From: Reyranella sp.
GTDB taxonomy: Bacteria > Pseudomonadota > Alphaproteobacteria > Reyranellales > Reyranellaceae
Length of the DNA stretch: 5,657 nt
Assembly: GCA_016780605.1 (NCBI GenBank)
Contig: JADHLS010000412.1
Coordinates: 1-5,657 of the forward strand
Direction of reading: 5' to 3'
Part shown: in pieces, positions 1 to 5,023 of the stretch
Layout of the letters: each line of letters starts with the position of its first letter
Numbering within the stretch: position 1 is the stretch's first letter
The notes under the pieces: generated by a model
What the model was told of the DNA's origin: nothing
Databases searched by the model: none
Seen by the model: only the letters and a program-made list of their open reading frames with translations
Translations under genes and position numbers: made by a program

Positions 1-855
1 TATGACGTGCCGGGCTTCCCTCGCATCGAGGCGGCCGAGCTCGTGGTGCGCTTGAAGGCGCAGGCGGCACCTTTTCGTCCGGTCTATCACCTGGGTGAGC
101 AGGTGCAGGCGCTGCAGCCTCTGAGCGGCGGCTTCTGGCAGGTGACGACGTCCAAGGGCACCGTCCTGCAGGCCAGAGCCGTGATCATCGCCGCGGGCGT
201 CGGCGCCTTCGGACCCAACCGGCCACCGCTGCCCGGCATCGAGGCCTACGAAGGCAAGAGCGTCTTCTATTACGTGACGCAGCGCGAGAGTTTCCGCGGC
301 AAACGGGTGGTGATCGCGGGCGGCGGCGACACGGCAGTCGACTGGGCGCTATCCTTGGCCGAGGTCGCGGGCCGCGTCTCGGTGATCCATCGCCGCGACA
401 AGTTCCGCGCCGCCCCCGAGAGCGAGGCCCAACTCAAGGCCCTGGCCAAGACGGGCAAGCTCGACCTGGTCGTGCCCTACCAGTTGCAGGCACTTGAAGG
501 GACGGGCGGTCAGCTCACCGCCGTCACGGCGGCGACGCTCGACGGCGCAACGAAGCGCATCGAGGCCGACGTGCTGTTGCCGTTCTTCGGGTTGTCGATG
601 TCGCTGGGACCGATCGCGGCGTGGGAGCTGGCGCTGCAGCACAACCAGATCGCCGTGGACGCTTCAACCGCCGCCACCAGCAAGCCCGGCATCTTCGCCA
701 TCGGCGACGTCGTCACCTATCCCGGCAAGCTGAAGCTGATCCTGACCGGCTTTGCCGAAGCCGCCATCGCCGCGCGCTCCGCCTATGCCTTGATCCATCC
801 CGAGACGCCGCTGCATTTCGAGTATTCGACGACGTCGGGAATCCCGTCGGCCTAG
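1..855 (+). CDS. Ferredoxin-NADP+ reductase, thioredoxin-reductase-like type (5' end missing)
   Basis: Flavoenzyme that passes electrons between NADPH and ferredoxin or flavodoxin in the cytoplasm. The frame is open from base 1 (Tyr-Asp-Val-Pro-Gly-Phe-Pro), matching the conserved segment about 60 residues into this family, so the N-terminal FAD-binding GxGxxG is outside the window; the GTG at position 7 is not a real start. Counting the first codon as residue 1, the NADP-binding glycine motif GGGDTAVDWAL begins near 107, the basic patch HRRDKFR that selects NADPH is near 130-136, and the second FAD motif AIGDVVTYPGKLKL surrounds Gly235-Asp236. There is no cysteine anywhere in the visible protein, so the CxxC of true thioredoxin reductase is absent; this and the EYSTTSG tail, whose Tyr275 sits where family members place an aromatic ring over the flavin, point to the ferredoxin reductase branch. 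It converges on the epoxide hydrolase gene with overlapping stops. Confidence 0.9.
   Translation, partial: YDVPGFPRIEAAELVVRLKAQAAPFRPVYHLGEQVQALQPLSGGFWQVTTSKGTVLQARAVIIAAGVGAFGPNRPPLPGIEAYEGKSVFYYVTQRESFRGKRVVIAGGGDTAVDWALSLAEVAGRVSVIHRRDKFRAAPESEAQLKALAKTGKLDLVVPYQLQALEGTGGQLTAVTAATLDGATKRIEADVLLPFFGLSMSLGPIAAWELALQHNQIAVDASTAATSKPGIFAIGDVVTYPGKLKLILTGFAEAAIAARSAYALIHPETPLHFEYSTTSGIPSA
852..855. other. Overlapping convergent stop codons (CTAG)
   Basis: The reductase gene ends with TAG at 853-855 and the opposing epoxide hydrolase frame ends with TAG at 852-854, so the palindrome CTAG serves as stop codon on both strands. There is no intergenic DNA and therefore no room for a terminator between them; transcription of each gene must run into the other or stop inside it. 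Confidence 0.95.
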
Positions 856-2801
856 CGCAGCGTCCGAAAGAACTTCCGCACGTCGTCGATGAATAGCGCC
901 GGCTGCTCGAAGGCGGCGAAGTGGCCGCCCTTGGGCATCTCGCTCCAGTGCTGAATGTTGGTGAAGTTCCCTTCCATCCAGCGCCGCACCGGCGTCACGA
1001 TCTCTTTGGGGAACACCGCCACGCCGGTCGGCACGCCGACCTTGTGGACGGTGCGCTTGTCGGGCCCGAGGCTCTCCCAGTAGAGCCGCGCCGAGGAAGC
1101 AGCGGTGGCCGTCACCCAATAGAGCATGACGTTGTCCAGAAGCTCGTCGCGGCCGAGAATGTTCTCGGTATGGCCGTCGCAGTCGGTCCAGGCCCAGAAC
1201 TTCTCCAGTATCCACGCCACCTGGCCGGCCGGCGAATCGGTGAGGCCGTAGCCCACGGTCTGCGGCCGGGTCGCCTGCTGCTTGGAATAACCGGAATCCC
1301 AGTCGGCATAGTGCTTGATGCCCCTGAGCGCGCGCGCCTCCTCGGGCGTCGGCTCGCCGACCACGTTGGGACGCGTCGACATGGCAAGCGTGATGTGGAT
1401 GCCAGCGCAATGCGCCGCGTCGAGCCCGCCGATGGCCGTGGTCACGGCCGATCCCCAATCGCCGCCCTGGGCGCCGTAGCGCGCGTAGCCCAGGCGCGCC
1501 ATCAGCACGGTCCAGGCCCTGGCGATGCGATCGACGCCCCAGCCGGTGGTCGTGGGCTTGCTTGAAAAGCCGAAGCCCGGGAGCGACGGACAAATGACAT
1601 GGAAGGCGTCGGCGGCATTACCGCCGTGCTTCACCGGATCGACCAGCGGCTCGATCACCTTGTGGAACTCAACGATCGAACCCGGCCAGCCGTGGGTGAT
1701 GAGCAGCGGCATCGCACCAGCGTGCGGCGATCGCGCATGAACGAAGTGAATGTCGAGCCCGTCGATATGGGTGGTGAACTGCGGGAAGCGGTTCAGCAAG
1801 GCCTCGCGCTTGCGCCAGTCATATGCCTCCGCCCAATAGCGGCAGACCTCCTGGACCCATTGGAGCGGGATACCCTGGCTCCAGTCGGAGACCAGTTCGG
1901 CCTCGGGCCAGCGCGTACGACGCAGGCGTGTCCGGAGGTCTTCCAACACATCATCGTCGACGGCAATGCGAAAGGGACTGATGGCGTTCATGGGGCTGGC
2001 CTTTCTTGAACGATATCGCGTGCCGGGCGCCGGTGGAGTCTCAGGCTGGCCGGCAAAGCACTGGACGATGCTCATCCAGTGCCTGGCCGCCTCGCCGCGG
2101 ACCGACAGCGACGTGTCGGCGACGTTGCGGGTTTGCGTGACGACCTGGCAGAAGGCCACGGCATCGCCCTCGACGGCGTGGCTTTCGGAGGCCTTCCACT
2201 CCCAGGTCTCACCGAACGGTGTGTCGAGGCGAACCGATGGCATGACAGCCGGCACGGGCAGCCCACGATTGCGGTAGGCCCAGCCGAAGGTACGCACGCC
2301 GATCTCCGCGATATTGCGCAGACGCGGCGACGGCGCGGGGCGCTCAAGTCCCAGGACGTCGTAGATGGCCTGGGCGTGCGACCACGTCTCCATCTGGCGC
2401 GCCGTGGTGAACATGCGCACACCCATGTCCGGCCCGGCCCATTTCAGGCGCGCGTCGGCAGGCTTCGCCGCCAGCGCGTCGCACAACCGCTCGGCCGTTT
2501 CGTGCCAGCGCCGAAGGAGGGCTGGTCCACCCAGTCCGTTCAGCCGTTGCCGCGTCTCCTCGATGCGACTGAGACCTTTGTCGCGTTCGGCCTGGATGTC
2601 GGCCCTCAGCGCCGCGAACTGAGCGGGGTCGGACGCCGAGGCGAGCGCCATCGTGTCGCCCATGTGCAGGTGGCGAACGATGTCGTCGATCGTCCACGCC
2701 TTGAATTGCGTGCCCAGCGACCACTCGTCGTCACGCAGCCTGCCCAGCAGCTGATGAATCTCCGCGGCCTCGGCGCGGAAGTCGTCGACCTGCTGGATCA
2801 T
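852..2801 (-). CDS. Fusion: DinB/TIGR03084-like domain plus EHN-type epoxide hydrolase
   Basis: One uninterrupted 649-codon frame. Residues 1 to about 255 resemble the TIGR03084 branch of the DinB/maleylpyruvate-isomerase helical-bundle family; putative metal ligands are His44 or His46 (TIDDIVRHLHMGD) and Glu138/His142 (QMETWSHAQ). Residues 271-649 form a full epoxide hydrolase of the microsomal-EH-like alpha/beta hydrolase group, converting epoxides to diols. Visible parts are an EHN domain (about 277-385), oxyanion motif HGWPG (370-374), nucleophile Asp448 in GGDWG, ring-opening tyrosines Tyr505 (DSGY) and Tyr574 (RLYWE), acid Glu600 (FPKEI) and base His627 (GGHFAAFE). No membrane anchor is seen. 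The ATG overlaps the cupin stop as ATGA and has no good Shine-Dalgarno sequence, so translation is probably coupled. The linker (about 252-270) is Pro-rich, and Met271 has its own ribosome site, so the frame may yield a fusion, a separate hydrolase, or both. Domain calls are firm; the fused product is less so. Confidence 0.85.
   Translation of the reverse strand: MIQQVDDFRAEAAEIHQLLGRLRDDEWSLGTQFKAWTIDDIVRHLHMGDTMALASASDPAQFAALRADIQAERDKGLSRIEETRQRLNGLGGPALLRRWHETAERLCDALAAKPADARLKWAGPDMGVRMFTTARQMETWSHAQAIYDVLGLERPAPSPRLRNIAEIGVRTFGWAYRNRGLPVPAVMPSVRLDTPFGETWEWKASESHAVEGDAVAFCQVVTQTRNVADTSLSVRGEAARHWMSIVQCFAGQPETPPAPGTRYRSRKASPMNAISPFRIAVDDDVLEDLRTRLRRTRWPEAELVSDWSQGIPLQWVQEVCRYWAEAYDWRKREALLNRFPQFTTHIDGLDIHFVHARSPHAGAMPLLITHGWPGSIVEFHKVIEPLVDPVKHGGNAADAFHVICPSLPGFGFSSKPTTTGWGVDRIARAWTVLMARLGYARYGAQGGDWGSAVTTAIGGLDAAHCAGIHITLAMSTRPNVVGEPTPEEARALRGIKHYADWDSGYSKQQATRPQTVGYGLTDSPAGQVAWILEKFWAWTDCDGHTENILGRDELLDNVMLYWVTATAASSARLYWESLGPDKRTVHKVGVPTGVAVFPKEIVTPVRRWMEGNFTNIQHWSEMPKGGHFAAFEQPALFIDDVRKFFRTLR
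1989..2007 (-). promoter_or_regulatory. Internal Shine-Dalgarno and ATG for epoxide hydrolase
   Basis: Inside the fused frame, the minus strand reads AAGAAAGG (2007-2000), then 8 bases, then ATG (1991-1989) in frame. The protein from this ATG (MNAISPFRIAV...) begins exactly where stand-alone EHN epoxide hydrolases usually begin. This is a better ribosome site than that of the upstream start at 2801. An independent 379-residue hydrolase is therefore plausible. Confidence 0.6.
2798..2801 (-). promoter_or_regulatory. ATGA stop/start overlap coupling cupin and fusion gene
   Basis: The cupin stop TGA (2800-2798) and the downstream ATG (2801-2799) share bases as ATGA. The preceding bases (gccgctga) hold no convincing Shine-Dalgarno sequence, so ribosomes finishing the cupin gene probably restart here. 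This supports one two-gene transcript. Confidence 0.8.
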
Positions 2802-3244
2802 TCAGCGGCTTGTTTGACCGCCGATTGCTGCAGACGCAGAACTTCTTCCCAGCCGCGATAGCCGGTGAAGCCGTCCTTGTCGAAGAACAGGACGGGCCCA
2901 TCGCAGAAGAACAGATACTCGGTATCTTCGAGAGCTGTCGTGGCGCCGTGCACCATGCCGTTGACCTCGTGCAGGAAGTCGCCGGCGTTGTAGATGTTGT
3001 CGCGGACCTGCAGCTTGCCGGAAAGCACGAACGCGAAGGCAGCCGACAGGTGCTTGTGCGGCGGTGCGACATAGCCCTTCTTCCACTTCAGCAGCACAGC
3101 CCAGCGGCCCGATTCGGGACCGACCCAGAGAACCTTGGTCCACGCCTGGCCCGGCTTGGTCTCGATCCAGGGAATCTCCGAGGAGCGCGTGATCGAATCG
3201 GCGAGTTCACTGTTCACCGGCCGGATGTCCTGAGGCAGCGCCAT
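2798..3244 (-). CDS. Three-histidine cupin, Dke1-like dioxygenase candidate
   Basis: A 148-residue single-domain cupin. The first cupin motif gives His63 and His65 (PPHKHLSAAFAFVLSG) and the second gives His99 (GDFLHEVNGMVHG). The glutamate that usually follows HxH is replaced by alanine (Ala71), leaving a three-histidine site of the kind known for acetylacetone dioxygenase Dke1 and related C-C bond cleaving enzymes. The C-terminal GPVLFFDKDGFTGYRGW stretch also resembles that group from memory. This suggests an Fe(II)-dependent oxygenase acting on a diketone or hydroxyketone, but the substrate is unknown and an anti-sigma or isomerase-type cupin is not excluded. It is cytoplasmic, with no signal peptide. 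The chosen ATG has a near-perfect Shine-Dalgarno sequence. It is the first gene of a two-gene operon with the epoxide hydrolase fusion and diverges from a GST gene. Confidence 0.85.
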   Translation of the reverse strand: MALPQDIRPVNSELADSITRSSEIPWIETKPGQAWTKVLWVGPESGRWAVLLKWKKGYVAPPHKHLSAAFAFVLSGKLQVRDNIYNAGDFLHEVNGMVHGATTALEDTEYLFFCDGPVLFFDKDGFTGYRGWEEVLRLQQSAVKQAAE

Positions 3245-3256
3245 CCATCCCTCCTT
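3245..3256 (-). promoter_or_regulatory. Strong ribosome binding site of the cupin gene
   Basis: The minus strand reads AAGGAGGG at 3256-3249, almost the full anti-16S complement, five bases (gatgg) from the end of AAGGAGG to the ATG. A second ATG four bases upstream (3248-3246) is out of frame and too close to the Shine-Dalgarno sequence, which settles the start at 3244. Confidence 0.85.
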
Positions 3257-3275
3257 CGAGCCTTGATTGGCTCGA
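3256..3275. repeat. Perfect inverted repeat, 7-6-7, in the divergent intergenic region
   Basis: TCGAGCC (3256-3262), a six-base AT-rich centre (TTGATT), then GGCTCGA (3269-3275) form a perfect dyad. It lies in the 98 bp between the divergent cupin (start 3244) and GST (start 3343) genes and touches the first A of the cupin Shine-Dalgarno sequence. It could be a regulator's operator or, in the cupin mRNA leader, a hairpin next to the ribosome site. I see no convincing -35/-10 pair for either gene in this interval. Confidence 0.7.
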
Positions 3276-3342
3276 CTCTGAGGGGCGGTTGCCGGCGAGT
3301 CCAGCCGTGGAGCCGAAGCGCGAAATCGGCATAGAGTGCAGC

Positions 3343-3966
3343 ATGATCCTCGTTGGACAGTACGACTCGCCGTATACCCGCCGCGTCGCCGTCAGTTTGC
3401 GGCTGCTGGGATTCACCTTCGACCACGACACGCGCTCGGTCTTTGCCGACTTCGATTCCATGCGCACGACCAATCCGTTGGGCCGCATCCCCTCGCTGGT
3501 GCTCGACGACGGGACGACGCTGATCGACTCGGGTGCGATCCTGGATTGGCTCGACCAGCAGGTCGGCCCGCAACGTGCCCTGGTGCCGTCGGGCGGACTG
3601 GAGCGACGCGAAACCTTGCAGCGTATCGCGCTCGCGAGCGGCACGATCGACAAGGTGATGGGTATTGGTTACGAGCGCCTGGTCCGTCCCGAGCACTATC
3701 GCTGGCCGGACTGGATTGCACGCTGCCGCACCCAGGCGGAGGGTGGCCTGGCGGCGTTGGCGAGCCTGCCGTGGGACGTCGACCAACGCCTCGATCAAGC
3801 GTGGATCACCACCGCCTGCATGATGCGCTACGTGCGGCTCGCCGTCCCCGATCTGCTGCCGCGCGACCGCTATGCGGCGCTCGACATGGTCTCCGTTCGG
3901 TGCGAGGCGCTGCCCGCGTTCCGGGAGACCTGGCCGGCCGACTACGTCGTTCCGTCGAAGGGCTAG
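3343..3966 (+). CDS. Glutathione S-transferase family protein (YibF-like)
   Basis: A 207-residue cytoplasmic protein with the two-domain GST layout. The thioredoxin-like N-terminal domain starts MILVGQYDSPYTRRV; Ser9 of the SPYTRR motif is the probable catalytic residue that activates or contacts glutathione. NPLGRIPSL holds the conserved cis-proline (Pro50), and the following IDSGAILDWLD holds Asp62-Ser63, which normally bind the gamma-glutamyl end of glutathione. Residues from about 85 onward form the all-helical C-terminal domain. Length and motifs resemble E. coli YibF and similar GSTs. An in-frame TTG at 3289 would add 18 residues that do not belong to the fold, so the ATG is preferred, with a weak GAG Shine-Dalgarno at 3334-3336. 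It is transcribed away from the cupin/epoxide hydrolase operon; GSTs can conjugate epoxides, so shared regulation and a shared substrate are plausible but unproven. Confidence 0.9.
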   Translation: MILVGQYDSPYTRRVAVSLRLLGFTFDHDTRSVFADFDSMRTTNPLGRIPSLVLDDGTTLIDSGAILDWLDQQVGPQRALVPSGGLERRETLQRIALASGTIDKVMGIGYERLVRPEHYRWPDWIARCRTQAEGGLAALASLPWDVDQRLDQAWITTACMMRYVRLAVPDLLPRDRYAALDMVSVRCEALPAFRETWPADYVVPSKG

Positions 3967-4008
3967 CGGGTAAGCGAGCTTGCGCAGCGCTGCCAACCCC
4001 GCGTTCAT
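3961..4008. repeat. Degenerate direct repeat flanking the SLATT gene, left copy
   Basis: This stretch spans the GST stop codon and the 48-bp gap to the SLATT gene. It resembles 4978-5023: both start GGCTAGC, both carry GCGCAGCGC 20-21 bases later, and both then have a close GCC-A-CC pattern ending in CAT; about 34 of 47 aligned positions agree by hand. On the minus strand this copy encodes LAALRKLA, against LAALRQLA at the true C-terminus of the transporter ATPase. It is read here as a possible relic of that gene's end, but a chance match in GC-rich DNA remains possible. Confidence 0.4.
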
Positions 4009-4014
4009 CCGCCT

Positions 4015-4875
4015 TTACTTGAGCCAGCCGGCCTGCCAGCTCTGAGTTTCGTTGGTGACGATCTCTTCTGTTGCCTTTGCCAACTCGGCTACAGTTGTGC
4101 CGGGCACAATCGTTGCCTTCAGATCAGAAAGGCGATCGGCGGCAGCTCGGTAACTGGCTATTTGGTCGTCATAGCGAGTTGCCGCGAGGTGCGCCAGCAC
4201 GGTGCCGGCTAGCGTCGTGATCACCGCCGTCAGCGGCGCGATATCGAATTTGCCCTTGCCCATATGCGCTGCGATAGCCGTAATCACCGCAGCCACGCCG
4301 GCCAGCGTGAACTCCGACACGTGCAGCGCGCGCGACGGCGTTGTCAGCTTATTGGCGGTGTTGGTGTAGTAGTTGATCTGGCCATCCAATCTTTTCGTCG
4401 TGTATTCACCGAGAGTGAGCGGACCACGAGGGCAACTGCCTGGCTTGATTGTTTTCGGTTTATGTTGGGCGAGGTCTTGGGTGTTCTTGGTAACCTCATT
4501 CAGAGCCGCCGTAAGTTGGGCATCGTTTTTGGCGGGATCGGGATCATTGTAGGGAACGGCAGAAGTCGCATACAGATAGGTCTCCCGCTTGAGAGCTTCT
4601 GCCGCCATCCGAGCCTTGACCTGGAGTTTCACTGCGTCCTTGGTGAGGAGCCTTCCGGTGACAAAAGCGCTGATGGCCAGCGCCGCAGCTGCAGGCCAGG
4701 CAAGATAGTTCCTGTATTCGTCGGTCGGCAAACCTCCCGCGATCGCCGCAAGCGTCGCACCGGCTATTGAAAGACCAAAGCAGATCCAGCGAACGACGGT
4801 CAGGCGCGTTTTGAGGGCGTTCGCCGTCTGCGAAAATTCGGCCTGCCGGTTACCGACGTGCTCCAAGGTCGCCAT
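4015..4875 (-). CDS. Tandem SLATT/DUF4231-type four-helix membrane protein
   Basis: A 286-residue protein with two pairs of hydrophobic helices: about 30-48 and 57-77, then 186-205 and 212-232. After the first pair comes AAEALKRETYLYATSAVPY, typical of this family; a polar loop rich in Lys, Asn and Thr (about 110-155) follows. A second helix EYTTKRLDGQINYYT leads into the second pair, and the tail is a helical region (YRAAADRLSDL) ending EEIVTNETQSWQAGWLK, a hallmark ending. This fits the SLATT_3 plus SLATT_1 (DUF4231) architecture. SLATT proteins were predicted by genomic-context studies to be pore-forming effectors controlled by nucleotide signals in antiviral systems; here no nucleotidyltransferase, SLOG or TIR partner is visible, so the job is inferred only. 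GC content is lower than its neighbours (45% at 4441-4500, 58% at 4501-4560, against 73% at 5101-5160), suggesting transfer. It has its own promoter. Confidence 0.78.
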   Translation of the reverse strand: MATLEHVGNRQAEFSQTANALKTRLTVVRWICFGLSIAGATLAAIAGGLPTDEYRNYLAWPAAAALAISAFVTGRLLTKDAVKLQVKARMAAEALKRETYLYATSAVPYNDPDPAKNDAQLTAALNEVTKNTQDLAQHKPKTIKPGSCPRGPLTLGEYTTKRLDGQINYYTNTANKLTTPSRALHVSEFTLAGVAAVITAIAAHMGKGKFDIAPLTAVITTLAGTVLAHLAATRYDDQIASYRAAADRLSDLKATIVPGTTVAELAKATEEIVTNETQSWQAGWLK

Positions 4876-4876
4876 G

Positions 4877-4884
4877 CCTTCTCC
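4877..4884 (-). promoter_or_regulatory. Ribosome binding site of the SLATT gene
   Basis: The minus strand reads GGAGAAGG at 4884-4877, giving GGAG five bases plus C ahead of the ATG at 4875-4873. This supports the chosen start. Confidence 0.7.
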
Positions 4885-4905
4885 GCGTTAGCCGACTTGG
4901 CGGAT

Positions 4906-4934
4906 ATACTACTTAAAGTAGCATCGCAAGGCAA
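4906..4934 (-). promoter_or_regulatory. Candidate sigma-70 promoter of the SLATT gene
   Basis: On the minus strand, TTGCCT (4934-4929) and TAGTAT (4911-4906) are separated by exactly 17 bases, each matching four of six consensus bases. It lies in the most AT-rich stretch of the intergenic region and would start transcription near 4899, giving a leader of about 24 bases that contains the Shine-Dalgarno sequence. No experimental support is available. Confidence 0.5.
4909..4921. repeat. 13-bp perfect palindrome overlapping the SLATT promoter
   Basis: CTACTT-A-AAGTAG is a perfect dyad with six-base arms. It occupies most of the promoter spacer and the upstream half of the -10 box. A dimeric repressor bound here would block RNA polymerase, so it is a good operator candidate; no regulator gene is present in the window. 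Confidence 0.6.
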
Positions 4935-4977
4935 TGATACTCTCGGACCAACCGGCCCACTGCGGCGACCGCGTTTC

Positions 4978-5023
4978 GGCTAGCTGACAGCCAACTGGCG
5001 CAGCGCCGCCAGCCGTCGCGCAT
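4978..5023. repeat. Degenerate direct repeat flanking the SLATT gene, right copy
   Basis: This is the real 3' end of the transporter ATPase gene, including its stop codon inside GGCTAGC, and is the intact partner of the degenerate copy at 3961-4008. The two copies enclose the SLATT gene and its promoter, about 1 kb apart and in the same orientation. Confidence 0.4.

Noticed and set aside
921..1565. Plus-strand frame of 214 codons
   Set aside because: Antisense to the epoxide hydrolase; composition is that of a GC-rich shadow and no motif is recognisable.
664..1593. Long minus-strand frame of 309 codons overlapping the epoxide hydrolase
   Set aside because: It is an out-of-frame shadow of the hydrolase, very rich in Arg, Gly and Ala with no fold-like pattern, while the other frame has every catalytic motif.
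2079..2861. Plus-strand frame of 260 codons
   Set aside because: Antisense to the DinB-like domain and crosses the cupin/fusion junction; no domain or ribosome site seen.
3289..3342. Longer GST using a TTG start
   Set aside because: The extra 18 residues precede the conserved beta strand of the thioredoxin fold and would lie in the promoter region; the ATG at 3343 fits the family.
3984..3993. GCAGCGCTGC palindrome between the GST and SLATT genes as a terminator
   Set aside because: It has no loop and no T-run on either side, so it is not a plausible intrinsic terminator.
3214..4008. Minus-strand frame of 264 codons opposite the GST
   Set aside because: Shadow of the GST gene. Its first residues are of interest only because they may include a relic of the transporter ATPase C-terminus.
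4264..4770. Plus-strand frame of 168 codons opposite the SLATT gene
   Set aside because: Some hydrophobic runs, but they mirror the helices coded on the other strand; no ribosome site and no recognisable family.
4962..4972. GCGG-CGA-CCGC hairpin after the transporter ATPase gene as a terminator
   Set aside because: Only four base pairs and no U-run follows in the direction of transcription.
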